A stretch of DNA of 64,000 nucleotides from Puccinia triticina (Eukaryota > Basidiomycota > Pucciniomycetes > Pucciniales > Pucciniaceae), in NCBI RefSeq assembly GCF_026914185.1, contig NC_070566.1, forward strand, positions 2,294,001 to 2,358,000, in the 5' to 3' direction. The translations under genes and the position numbers were made by a program. The notes under the pieces are model-generated. The model was not told where the DNA came from and did no database searches. It was given only the letters and a program-made list of their open reading frames with translations. This document shows, in pieces, positions 22,717 through 33,755 of this stretch; within the stretch, counting starts at the first letter, position 1, and each line of letters begins with the position of its first letter.

Positions 22717-23337
22717 CTCTTTCAATGTGGATTATTTTTATGGCTCTATTTGGCTGGTTTGTAAGCACCCACCGCTTGTTTAATAAGATTACATAAGCTT
22801 TTCTATACTTAGTCTTGACCCACTTCTTCCTTAATCCAGTAGAGAACCTTGATCCCTTCTATCTACTGGCTAGCTCCCTGCAATTCAGTACCTGTTGGAG
22901 CTAGAAGCACTCCTAGGCTCTTCAGACTGTCCCTTGTTCCCCTTCAATGAAAATCCAGTGAACGAATCAACAGCATGGTTCACAATAAATTTCTATGCTA
23001 ACCTAGTCCATCCTCATGTAGGAGCCCATTGGGTCTCTTCACTAGGCCGTTGGACAGTGGCATGGGAGGGAAGGAGCTTAAGGCTCTAGGGCTTCTAGAG
23101 CCAATGCAGAGGGCTTTATTGTGTGTCTAGTCAACAGATGAGAGAAAGGTGGTCCAGTATCTCTCTTGTTACTCTATGTACAACCAGAGAAAGAGATTGA
23201 GAGGGAAGAGAAAGAATGGTCACTCACCTAGCTGACAGAGGAGAGAAAGGTGTTCTGGCATCTCTGTCAGACTATGTGGATGAGGGAGAGGGGAAGAACT
23301 TTAGTCTGGCCCATATAGCCTTGTGAACCTTGCAAGC
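22717..23337. other. No gene recognised
   Basis: Contains a duplicated stretch (23131-23160 and 23228-23260 share AGAGAAAGGTG-type sequence). A 64-codon frame at 22895 has no recognisable motif. Confidence 0.3.
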
Positions 23338-23457
23338 TGTGCAGCAATGGTGAAAGGCTTTTGCTACGGAAAGCGTAGCGCAGCGCTTTTTGGCATGGCT
23401 ACGCTGCGCTATTTTGCAGCTTTTTGAGGCTATGCTTGCGGTTTTTTGGCCAAGCGT

Positions 23458-23546
23458 TGTAAGACTCAAAAGTGTTCCTGAGAACCTTTTGCTGAATGGA
23501 GAAGGGGATGATGGAGGTGCAAACTCTGCCCTTCTATACTACCAGA

Positions 23547-23579
<33 letters not shown>

Positions 23580-24189
23580 TTAATGAAGTGATAGGGTTGG
23601 TTGGTTCAAGATGAGCTTGTTGATGACACTGAATAATTTGTTGATATTGTTATTGTAAGGGTTGTTATGTATGTAGGTTGTTAAATGTATGTAAGGTTGT
23701 TTATGTAAATGTTGGGTTGACTGTAATTGGTGAGTAATGAACTAAGGAAAAGACCACTGAGGGGGGGAAGAGAGCTCCTTATATAGACAAATGTGAGGGA
23801 ATTTAGCTACAAGGAGGCCATGTATGAGGGATTTTAGCTGCAGGGAAACTGAATGAGTGACTATGATTGGTCAGAACATGAGGGATTTAATGTGGTACTT
23901 CTATGATGTCACCTGCAGCTGTCAGTTGTGAAGATCCACTAATTTAGAATGCATGTACATACTATGCAGTGTAGATGAGTATGTGTAGCTGTCCAGCAGC
24001 TAGGTTGTGTATGTAAACGTGAGGTTGTAATAGGAGGTGAGGTGTATATGTAGCTTGGAATGTAACTTCTAGTCCTGTCAAGTCCCGTCCTTGCGCCATA
24101 GTCCATGATTCCTGATGAATACTATGTAAATAAAAGAAAACAGAGAATTTTTTTATTTTTGATGTAGTGGAACCTTTCCATCTACCACA
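23458..24189 (-). repeat. Gypsy 1 3' LTR
   Basis: Starts TGTAAGACTC and ends CTACCACA on the plus strand; 732 bp. Near-identical direct repeat of 31136-31867. Confidence 0.95.
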
Positions 24190-24202
24190 TCCTCCCCCAA
24201 CT
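24190..24202 (-). other. Gypsy 1 polypurine tract
   Basis: The minus strand reads GTTGGGGGAGGA directly before the 3' LTR, as expected for the plus-strand primer. Confidence 0.7.
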
Positions 24203-24444
24203 TATTCGGTTGTCCTCAGCCGTCGCGAACTTGTGAGAAAAACCCGTCCATCGTGATGAGCGGTCTTGAAGAAAAATGTGACGTTCCCAGACTGAATGTT
24301 TTAAGTGAGTGTACCCTCCTGGGGTTTTGAAAAAATATGCATATCCCAAAATTAAGAATGGGGAAGGTAAGTAGTAGAGGAAAAGAAGTGACTAATAAAA
24401 AAATGAATGCAAGTCTTCCTCCCCCAACTTAAAAATTTTGCTGG

Positions 24445-25939
24445 CTAATCTGAATCAGAAGAGTGACCACTGGAGAACTCTTCTCCTTCCTCATCCTCTG
24501 ACTCCTGCTCTTCTGATGAACCTGATTGATTGGGATCCTCGTCGATTTTGATTTCAGAAAGCTCCCTTCCCCTAGGATAAAACCGTTTGATATGGGAAGC
24601 TGCATAGGCCCTCTTGAGTTCCGTCCCGTCTAGTTCTTCCAATATGTAAGCTCCTTTTGGTAGTTGTTTCTTGATCCTAAAAGGTCCATTCCAGCGGTGC
24701 GCAAAAAGTTTCCCCCACTGGTCCTCCAGGCTTTTGTTGTAAACCAAAACCATTTCACCAGGATCCAAGGATCTCCTAAGCCTAGCCGCCATCCGCCGAT
24801 CCCAATATCTGACTGATGATTCCCTGGCTCTTAGCAATTTTTCATAAGCTATTCCCAGAATCTCTTCCCGTCGCTCCAGTTGCTTGGTCTGGGCTTCCAG
24901 GAGTTCCTCCGTCGTATGAATTTCGGTCCAATCAATCCCAAGAAAAGTGTCCATCTCAATATCCACGGGTAGCACTGCTTTTTGGCCAAATACTAGCTCG
25001 TATGGTGAGTATCCAGTTGTTCGCTTGGTGGAGATTCTGTCTGCAAAAAGAACTAATGGTAGATATTCTCGCCATTTACCACCAGATTCTCCGCACATCT
25101 TGATCAGGGTGTCCTTAATGGGTCAATGGCCTCTTTCAATCATGCCGTTAGCCTCAGGGTAGTAGGGTGTAGGTGGTTTGAAAGTAGCTCCAATCTTTTC
25201 TACTGCCTTTATAAACTCGTTCTTGAATTCTGGTCCATTGTCTGCCGTGACCGTCTTGATTACGCCGTACCAATAGACCCATTCTTCAAGGAGAAATTTT
25301 CCAATGGTTGCGGCTGTCAGTTTCACCAGAGGAGCCGCTTCAACCCATCCGGATAAATCATCCCGCACCACTAGTAAGTACTTATATCGTCCAGCCTTGA
25401 TATGACAGACATCCAAAGCTACGCGCCCAAATAAGCTGCTCTCTCCTGTTGGGTGCCGTATTTCTCGTGGAACTAGTGGGTCCCTCTTTTGACAAGGTTC
25501 GCAGCTCTGTACCCATAACTTGACTTTTTTTCTTCAAACTAGGCCACCAGAATCTACACACTAATCGCTGATATGTCTCTTCAAGACCACGATGCCCAAG
25601 GTCTTCATGTACCATTCGTAAAATTTTGCATTGGTAGGATGTCTTGGAGATGACTAGTTGTGACATTGGTGAGTGCCTGCGCATGAGTCGTCCTTCTTGG
25701 ATAAAATAGTTTGCTGATTTTTGCTTGAGTTTCTGGAATTCGTCTGGGTTCATAGAGTGAGGTTTACGAAGCGTCCTGAGATATTCCTTCAAGTCTGTCC
25801 AGAATCCCTGGGCTTCCCATTCAAAGACCTCTGTGGTGGTGGACGTCCCATTAAATTGTGAGCAGACTTTGATTACAGGTTCATCTTCATCAAAATCCTC
25901 TGTGTCGTTATAGAATTCTTCTTCTTTGTCACTTATCAG
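24445..25939 (-). pseudogene. Gypsy 1 integrase, broken
   Basis: Pieces in order: zinc-binding start (HEDLGHRGLEETYQRL, WWPSLKKK), a one-base shift in the A-run near 25530, then DVCHIKAGRYKYLLVVRDD and TADNGPEFKNEF of the catalytic core up to IERGH. An in-frame TGA follows near 25123, then the C-terminal part with a GPF module (HRWNGPFRIKKQ) and an acidic tail. The TGA fits CGA-to-TGA in a TCG context. Catalytic Asp/Asp are still present. Predicted inactive as written. Confidence 0.85.
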
Positions 25940-27859
25940 TCATCTAGAAAGTGCATCCGGCATTGTGAAAGTTTTTCCTGGCTTGTGGGCCATCTCAAAC
26001 GAAAAGAGTTGGATGAATGCTACCCATTGTGTCATGGGTGCATTTGGGAGCGAAGGTGAGTTGATCATCTGAATTAGGGACTGTGCGTCTACCTGGAGTT
26101 CAAAGTGTTGGCCCCATAGAAGTGTCTGTAATTTCTTCAAAATTCGCGCCACACCGCAGAGTTCCAATTCCGCCTGCGAATATCTCGACTCAACCGGCGA
26201 AAACACTATTGATTTGTATAATACTGGTCGGTTTAGTCCTGTTTCAAGCTCCTGTTGTGAAAGTACTGCTCCAGCCGCAATGAAACTGGAATCTACAGCC
26301 AGTACGATCAGCCCTGCGTCCGGAGAGTAGTCGAGATTCTTGAGGTTGATGTCTTCTCCAATTATCTTTTTCAACTGGTTGAAGGAATTGTCACAGCTTT
26401 CGTCCCAGAGCCATTCTATGTCTTTTCGAGTTAACTTTCGAAGGGGAGCCGCAATTTCAGACAAAATTTTTACAAAAATCCTGACGTAAGTTACTATTCC
26501 CATGAAGCCTCGGAGTTCCGTAATGTTGTTGGGAGTTGGCCATGTTGTTATTTTGTTCTTTTTCTGATCCGATACCCTCCGACCTTCTTTACAGACCACG
26601 TGACCCACAATATCCAAAGCAGGTACACAGCATGCAAACTTCTTTCCTGAAATAGTGAGTCCTGCTTCTTCTATTCGAAATAATATTTGCTCCAGTGTTT
26701 GAGCGTATTCCCAGATAAAACGGTGTATTCCTGAATTTTCTTCCAGAACTTCGTCATTGTATGTGGTGCCTGGTCCTTTAATACCCCCATCGTCGATAAA
26801 CACTCCTGCGTGTTTTGGTATTTCGTCCTGAAGGATCCACATCATTTGTGCTTGATATACTGCTACCGAGTTGGTGGCGCCTTGTGGAAGTCTCGTGAGT
26901 TGAAATCTGCCCAAAGGAGTATCAAAGGTGGTAAGGGGTCTGGATTCTGGAGCTAATTCTCTTTCGTCGTAACCACCCATAATATCCCCCAATCCATAAC
27001 AGGCACGACCGGCAAACGATTCGACAAATTCTTCGGTTGCGGGTGGTAACCCTGCATCTTTAATGGTAACCTTATTCATTTCTTGCAGGTCGTGAACTAT
27101 CCTTAACTTTCCGTCATGCTTGAGTACGCAAAACACCGGACTGGAATAACTTGATGTCGATTGTTCATAGAGTTTATTCCGTACCCGTTCGCGTACTTGC
27201 TCCACATATTCGTCTTTAATGGCGGCTGGGATCGGAATGGGTTTCTTCTGCCACGGCACGTGGTCGATTACTGGTATGACATAAGGTAAACCATACGAGT
27301 GCTTCAAGAGTCCTCTTTCTTCTGGCGTGAAGGCGACCGCTTTTTCCCGGACCACAATCAGGTGCTTAAAAAGTTTCAACTCTTCTTCCCAAAGCCACCC
27401 TTCTGGCCCAAAGTTAACTACCTTTAATCGTTCTTCAGTGATCCTGGAGGTAGGGGTGAAGTCTGGAGGGTTTGGCGTGAGTGGTGTTTTATATGGATCC
27501 CGTGAAAGTGGAGGTCGCTGAAGTGGAGGATTTAATGTTTGCGGAATTGGTTGGTTGATTGGTCGAACCTTCTTGGCAACTGGTTTATATTTTGTCATAC
27601 ACCATAGGTTTCCGTCTTTCCAGCTTTGGCACAGTCTGTCTTGAAATTTTGACCCTAATCCATTAGAGAGTAAAGATTCGATAGGCTGTTGCAAGTCGTT
27701 GTCTGTTTGCAATATTCTCGTGGTGTTGACGGAAGGAGATAATCCAAGACCCCTAGGTTTATGCAAAGGGCCCAAATCTGGTTTTGTAGGTGAGTCCTTC
27801 TTTATGTTACAGATTTTTGATAGCTTAAGGAAAATGATAAGAATGTTCTTTTTAAGCAA
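25940..27859 (-). CDS. Gypsy 1 reverse transcriptase-RNase H
   Basis: A 639-aa frame. Reverse transcriptase blocks: SSYSSPVFCVLKHDGKLRIV, LGDIMGGYDE, TPLGRFQLTRLPQGATNSV, and an active site reading VFIDDGGIKGP where most Gypsy elements have YxDD. RNase H: LAVDSSFIAAGAVLSQ, SQAELELCGV, and the terminal KPGKTFTMPDALSR. An in-frame TGA ends the frame after RNase H, but the same frame continues open into integrase, so one CGA-to-TGA change separates them. Confidence 0.92.
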   Translation of the reverse strand: MLKKNILIIFLKLSKICNIKKDSPTKPDLGPLHKPRGLGLSPSVNTTRILQTDNDLQQPIESLLSNGLGSKFQDRLCQSWKDGNLWCMTKYKPVAKKVRPINQPIPQTLNPPLQRPPLSRDPYKTPLTPNPPDFTPTSRITEERLKVVNFGPEGWLWEEELKLFKHLIVVREKAVAFTPEERGLLKHSYGLPYVIPVIDHVPWQKKPIPIPAAIKDEYVEQVRERVRNKLYEQSTSSYSSPVFCVLKHDGKLRIVHDLQEMNKVTIKDAGLPPATEEFVESFAGRACYGLGDIMGGYDERELAPESRPLTTFDTPLGRFQLTRLPQGATNSVAVYQAQMMWILQDEIPKHAGVFIDDGGIKGPGTTYNDEVLEENSGIHRFIWEYAQTLEQILFRIEEAGLTISGKKFACCVPALDIVGHVVCKEGRRVSDQKKNKITTWPTPNNITELRGFMGIVTYVRIFVKILSEIAAPLRKLTRKDIEWLWDESCDNSFNQLKKIIGEDINLKNLDYSPDAGLIVLAVDSSFIAAGAVLSQQELETGLNRPVLYKSIVFSPVESRYSQAELELCGVARILKKLQTLLWGQHFELQVDAQSLIQMINSPSLPNAPMTQWVAFIQLFSFEMAHKPGKTFTMPDALSR

Positions 27860-28047
27860 AAAAAATTTAAAGAGGTATATTTTTATTTGTTTTGATGTTT
27901 TCCCAAAGTGTTTTAAGAGGAATGATTTGAGCCAGTCGATGAAATCCGGCGTCCGAGATATAACCCGCTTGACTAGCTGAAGCGAGTTACTCCCTAGCTG
28001 GATGCCGGTAGTTATAAAAAATGCTGACTAGGTGCCTTTTTGAACAT

Positions 28048-29217
28048 TCAATATTCTTCGCTCTGGACATGTTCTGATGCAGGAACCGATTTCACGCTAT
28101 TGGTGCTGAGGTCCTTCCGATTATCCCATCCTCGACCTTGCCCGGTTCGAGCCAATGGTACTGAAATTCGCCGGCCCTTGGTTCCTGCAAACGTGAGAGT
28201 CTCCCCCGTTTCATGGTATTCCAAGGTGCAGTCGTAGTCGAAAAGGAAAGGCCGTCCTAAAATGCAATCTTGAGCTTTTGGTGATATAAAGAGGTGAGTG
28301 GGCCCAGAAAATCGGCCAATCTGTATTGGGAAATTTTCAACTACGCCGGTTATGTCGCATCTGGCCCCACCAACACCTTGCATGGGTATGTTTACTATCA
28401 CAGATTCTAGCTCCAAATCTTCGGCTACTGATCGGGGTATGACATTGACCATAGAACCGGAATCCACCATAAAATCGACTTTTTCCCCGCCGATTTGCGC
28501 TGTTATGTATCCTAGGGCGCAACTGTAGTAGCATGGGTCAGACGGACCTTCTCCCTCTGGTAGGGTGGTCATTGGCGCCGCTACTTTAGCTTCTTTAGTT
28601 GCAATGTAGGTGGTTGAGGTATTCTTCCCCGAAAGACGTCCCTGCAACTTTGCTATGATCTGTTCTGTGTAAGAAGGTGATATTGCAGTGAGTTGCGCAA
28701 AAGTTGTAGGAATCTTAACATTGTCCAAGTCATGTATTAGAGCTTCCTCTGGGGATTCCTTTGTGCTGATAGTTTGTATTTGTTCCCTACTCCAGACTTT
28801 CTCAGACGTCCTCCTAGGTAGTTCTTTTGGAGCAGGAGCTTCCTCCCCGTCTTCTTGGTCAATATCCATAGTATCCTTCTCTGGTTCTTGAATCCTAACG
28901 CTTCGACATCCCTTCTGTCCTTCAGATCTCGTAATAGCATGGTTCTTCATAAAGTTATCTGCTCCTAACGACGGTGGGTCCCAATCTATGGTTTGCGCCA
29001 AAGACTTCATAAGTGGAGTATTCCCGTTCCCATTTCTTCGAGATTCTGCCAAACTTCTGATGGCGTCCTGCATTTGAGGATTTGCTGATGAGGTGGCAAC
29101 TACCGAGCAAATTGCCTTGAAGGTATCCATGGTATGTGTTCCCCATTGGGTAAGAACCAATCTTTCCCCACTCGTTTCACCAATCCTTGTTCCTCGTCTT
29201 TCAGAAATTCTGGGCAT
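28048..29217 (-). CDS. Gypsy 1 gag C-terminus and aspartic protease
   Basis: 389-aa frame. The protease lies at residues ~215-340: FMVDSGSMVNVIPRSVAEDL carries the catalytic DSG, and the second conserved hydrophobic-Gly block is CILGRPFLFDYD. Upstream residues are gag-like linker. A frameshift near 29120 separates it from the zinc-knuckle frame. Confidence 0.85.
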   Translation of the reverse strand: MPRISERRGTRIGETSGERLVLTQWGTHTMDTFKAICSVVATSSANPQMQDAIRSLAESRRNGNGNTPLMKSLAQTIDWDPPSLGADNFMKNHAITRSEGQKGCRSVRIQEPEKDTMDIDQEDGEEAPAPKELPRRTSEKVWSREQIQTISTKESPEEALIHDLDNVKIPTTFAQLTAISPSYTEQIIAKLQGRLSGKNTSTTYIATKEAKVAAPMTTLPEGEGPSDPCYYSCALGYITAQIGGEKVDFMVDSGSMVNVIPRSVAEDLELESVIVNIPMQGVGGARCDITGVVENFPIQIGRFSGPTHLFISPKAQDCILGRPFLFDYDCTLEYHETGETLTFAGTKGRRISVPLARTGQGRGWDNRKDLSTNSVKSVPASEHVQSEEY

Positions 29218-30529
29218 CTTGCCGTAGCGTGCCCTTCTCTTTTGCAGTAATAACAGACCATGGTTTCGTATAATGGTGTTGATGGTCGTGGCGCTTCTTG
29301 AGAAAATTCTTGTCTATCTGTGGCACCTTGTCGGTTGTATGTTGTTGGTAAGATACTCTGCATTTTCTGTTTCATTGCTGCATGTCTTGAATCCGTTGTT
29401 CCACTATCTTATTGTTTGGTGTTTCCTTTAACATCTGATCTCGTCGCTTCCCATCTCCTTTCTTTATGTCCAAGTCTTTCTGCATCGTACGGTTTGCTTC
29501 CGGGAAATTTGAGAGATTCGTGTATCCCTCGTCAACTCGCACTTCCGTTTCTGCCACTATCAGTAAATCGTCCCATTTAGGAGCCTTGTTACTTCCATCC
29601 TTGGCTTTTGGTAGTTGATCCTTGGTGACTAGTGTACGTTTGATGCTTCATTGACTCTCAATTGAAAAGGCGCTTAAGAATAATATTCCGGTGTCGTCGT
29701 TCTTGTTGATATGTTCGTTTTTTACCAGATAGGAGAGTACTAGCGTGAACTTTGATACATATAGCTTATAGTCCCGATAATTTGTGATACCCTCCTTTGC
29801 TTGTTGTTTTGCTACTTTCACAAGGTCGTCGATTGTATACATGATCGTATTATCCAGGTCGCCCCATGCTTTCACCATTTCTGCTTGGAGTTTTGTCCAA
29901 TCGTAAGCGTCGTATCCGTCCATTTCCTCAAGTTGACATTTTAACTCCTCCTTTCGTATAAATCTCAGGATCTGAGCCGCCTTATCGTGATCGGTGGCCC
30001 CGTATGCATTCGCTGTTCTTTCAAATCTGTTAAGGAACTTCATGAACTGAGTTCCTTCATAGTAAAGTCCCGAGTCCTTGATAATGACCGGCCTTGGTGG
30101 GTAGGCAGCCTCGTAATATGCTGACCCAGTTTGTTGATCTGGTTTTCGTGGTTCTGGTTGTAAAGGTTGTTGTTGTCCAGCCTGAGCCTGATTTCTTTTT
30201 GGTTGAAACTGAGGCTGGAACATTGGTTCTTGTCTGTTTTCCGTGTTGTGTATTCCATACCCAGATGGTTGTTGTTGTCGAGGTGTGGATTGTCTCGGTG
30301 GTATATTTTGATGTTGTGGGGTTTCATCTGAATCTGATATGTCTTCTTCCATTTGGGTCCGGAACTGATTTTCTGTTCCTTTCCCTTTGTCCTTTCGAGG
30401 TGGTGGCGGTGGATTCTGGGTATCCTGGTTCCAAAGCGTTCCTGAAGTTCCGGCTAGTGGTCTGTTCCTGAACGGGGTCAAGGGTGCGAATCCATCTTCC
30501 AAATCTGGTATATTGAATGGTAAACTCAT
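29100..30529 (-). pseudogene. Gypsy 1 gag, interrupted
   Basis: Begins MSLPFNIPDLEDGF at 30529 after the leader. Pro/Gln-rich first ~130 residues, then a helical capsid-like region (YYEGTQFMKFLNRFERTANA). The frame stops at 29648 (TGA, likely CGA originally) but stays open beyond. After another frame change near 29375 comes a CCHC zinc knuckle, CYYCKREGHATARC, near 29265. The structural protein is thus split into at least three pieces. Confidence 0.85.
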
Positions 30530-31135
30530 GTTGTTTTGTGTTGATTCCTAGTTTTTATAATATGTCGATCCTTGGCTAACTGTTACTGTGCTCTGAAAAA
30601 GAAACAATAATATCTCTGGTCTCTGGTCTCTTTACCAGGGCAATTTGGGGGTTCTCTTCTCAATACTTCAAAAAAAATAAATAACTTTTACCGTAATGGG
30701 AGTATTCTTCAAACAGTATCCTAATTATCCGAATCCTTAGGTACTACACACCGTCGTTCAGTATATAATTGGCTGTTTCCTTTGAGTTGGCTCCAGAGTT
30801 TTCTTCTAACAGTATCTGATTATCCGGATCCTTTGGTACGACACACCGTCTTCCAGTATATAATCAGCCGCTTCCTTCGAAAAACTCCTTTCAGATCCGG
30901 TGGTTACACTTTCTCTTCAGAGGTTTGTAATCGGTCCCGTAGATGGTTCCTAAAATTGAACTAGTCGTCCAACAGAATAACTGAATATGCCGTTGAGTAT
31001 TCTAGATTTGTTGATAAATTCGATTCCTTTTTCCGTCCAAAGTTGAAATCCTTCAACGAATGCTTCTGGTTTCGATTGAAATTGGTTATACGTTTGTCAA
31101 TCCACAAGATTATCCTATCACGTTGGGGACTCCCT

Positions 31136-31224
31136 TGTAGGACTCAAAAGTGTTCCTGAGAACCTTTTGCTGAATGGAGAAGGGGATGATGGAGGTGCAA
31201 ACTCTGCCCTTCTATACTACCAGA

Positions 31225-31257
<33 letters not shown>

Positions 31258-31867
31258 TTAATGAAGTGATAGGGTTGGTTGGTTCAAGATGAGCTTGTTG
31301 ATGACACTGAATAATTTGTTGATATTGTTATTGTAAGGGTTGTTATGTATGTAGGTTGTTAAATGTATGTAAGGTTGTTTATGTAAATGTTGGGTTGACT
31401 GTAATTGGTGAGTAATGAACTAAGGAAAAGACCACTGAGGGGGGGAAGAGAGCTCCTTATATAGACAAATGTGAGGGAATTTAGCTACAAGGAGGCCATG
31501 TATGAGGGATTTTAGCTGCAGGGAAACTGAATGAGTGACTATGATTGGTCAGAACATGAGGGATTTAATGTGGTACTTCTATGATGTCACCTGCAGCTGT
31601 CAGTTGTGAAGATCCACTAATTTAGAATGCATGTACATACTATGCAGTGTAGATGAGTATGTGTAGCTGTCCAGCAGCTAGGTTGTGTATGTAAACGTGA
31701 GGTTGTAATAGGAGGTGAGGTGTATATGTAGCTTGGAATGTAACTTCTAGTCCTGTCAAGTCCCGTCCTTGCGCCATAGTCCATGATTCCTGATGAATAC
31801 TATGTAAATAAAAGAAAACAGAGAATTTTTTTATTTTTGATGTAGTGGAACCTTTCCATCTACCACA
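31136..31867 (-). repeat. Gypsy 1 5' LTR
   Basis: 732 bp, TGTAGGACTC to CTACCACA. The only mismatch I found against 23458-24189 is the fifth base. On the minus strand, GGGAGTCCCCAACGTGA starts 1-2 bases after the LTR and is a primer-binding-site candidate; I could not match it to a tRNA. Confidence 0.94.
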
Positions 31868-32470
31868 GCGTGTAGCTTTTGTGTTTTATAGCCACTATTT
31901 ATAGCCATAAAATAGCGCAAAAGAGCTGCGCTAACGCTAAATAAAGCGCGCTGCACTCTTTTATAGTGTTTTCAAAGCACTTTTTTTAGAAAAAAAACCC
32001 ACCTACATTTGGTGATATTTTTTTCACCTGAAATTTGGTTTGATATGAGACCCATCAATCAAAGTCTGACATTCAGAAAACTCACTGGGTATGGTCATGA
32101 ATATCCAAGCAAGTATGCATATGTACGTATGAGGCAAGCTGCCTCCAGCGCTTGGCAGCACCCTGTAGCACATTGAGGCTCCTGCGCAGAGACGCTTTTG
32201 TAGCACAAAAGCGCATGTAGCGCACAAATAGTTGGAATAAAGCGTTTTTGCGCTGCGCTGTGCTATTTTGTAGCAAAAGCGCGGCTTTTTGCGCTGCGCT
32301 TGCGCTTTTTCACCGGGGAAAAAAACGCCTGTGAGCTACATTTAGCCGTTGTGCAGCTTTTTATGGCTGCGCTACAGCTTTTTGGGAGGGGCACGTAGCG
32401 GGTACCCGCTGCGCTGCGCTAAAACACATGCTTTTGATAGCGCAGTGTAGCCTTTCACCATTGTGTGCAG

Positions 32471-33755
32471 GGCTTCACAACTCATCCTTCTTTTCACTGA
32501 AAGTCCTATCTCTCAAAGATTTTATCAAAAATGCTAGAATTTAAAATATTCTTAATCTTATATCATTTTCCTCATGCATAAATTTAATTCTATAGCAGCT
32601 TCATATGACAGAATAATTTGTCTCTAGATCCATACCAGCCTGAATGGAGGTAGCTGTTATGTTGGAAACACAATATAAGATGTGGAAAGAAATAAACTTG
32701 CTTGGGATCACCTGAAGGTCTCATCTTCGAGTTTCCCAAAGAGTTTTTGTCTGTATTGATTTTTCCATTTATAGTGATGAATTGGAATCAGAAATATGAA
32801 GAATGGGACGTGAATGGTTTTGTTCGTATACCTTAGACTCAGAGAAGAGGTTAAAGAGTAATGTGAACAGTCGGAAGCGAGAACGTACGCTGACTCTTGA
32901 ATCGATTCAAGTTGATAAGGGGTACTGTGGATGCTTGAAAGATATAGCCCTAGTCCAAAATAAATAAATACAAAAAAAAAGCTTAGCGGGAAACAATTGT
33001 CTACTAGAGGCCAAGGCGGCTCCGCCGCTGCGGGGATCAAAGTCTTCCCCCCTCATGCAATAAGTTCATGTCATTCAGTGTTCCAGTATTACACGCAATA
33101 ATTTTATATTCTACATCAAATGTGTAGTCATTCCATGTAGAAATTTTGGATACCAAAATCCACAAACCATTGCTCACAGTATTTGCAAACTTCAAAGTCT
33201 TACTTACCCCACTTTTCCAACCAAGTTGATTTTTCTTTATGACCAAATCAAGATAAATTGAAATTTTCAGGTGCAAATGCAGGCCAATAATCTTCCAACA
33301 AGCCAACTCAAATTGTTGAGTGCTGCCATGGTTGGACAGGTCACAGCCAGCAACCAAGCTTGCAGCCCAATTTCGTTGCACTCAGATTGACATGCACCTT
33401 CTTGTCATCCAGTCCTCATGGTTTGAATTCCAGTGAACACAAATCTCACATCCAGGGGCTCTATCCATTTCAGAAAATGTCCACTTCAATATGGTGAGAG
33501 CTCAACAGGTTATGTTTTCTTCTACCAAACCATATGTATATATTACTTGAGGGAATCATATTTCCTTGCTTTGGGTTAGTTTTCTGTGTGTCATTCAAAA
33601 ACTTCAAAACACAGTCAGAGGAAAAGTAAAAAGGAAGTAGGGCAGATAATGGTCAACAAAAAATTGAGATGGAACCATTGAGGGTTAATGATTGTGGGAG
33701 GGTGGGAGGGTGGTAGAGTCTGAACTCAATAATAATCAGATACATCCTGTCATGT
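32471..33755. other. Mostly unassigned
   Basis: A minus-strand frame at 33381-33037 (114 codons) has no recognisable domain; it may be an exon or chance. A degenerate GC hairpin is at 33015-33027. Nothing else is supported. Confidence 0.3.

Larger units (their letters stand above)
23458..31867 (-). mobile_element. Complete Gypsy (Ty3) retrotransposon 1
   Basis: 732-bp LTRs at both ends, target duplication GCGT on either side (5 bp AGCGT if the terminal A is shared). On the minus strand the order is gag, zinc knuckle, protease, reverse transcriptase, RNase H, integrase, as in Gypsy. By eye the LTRs differ at one base only (fifth position), so insertion is recent. Yet the internal region has several stops and frameshifts. 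It lies inside foldback element C. Confidence 0.95.
23345..32463. mobile_element. Foldback element C, split by a Gypsy element
   Basis: Left part 23345-23457, right part 31868-32463. Inverted ends start CAATGGTGAAAGGCT. Flanked by TGTGCAG at 23338-23344 and 32464-32470. About 705 bp once the 8.4-kb Gypsy insertion is removed. The interior is rich in TAGCG/CGCTA and AAAGCGC words. The terminus fits the hAT pattern (CARNG), but the duplication is 7, not 8 bp. Confidence 0.82.
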
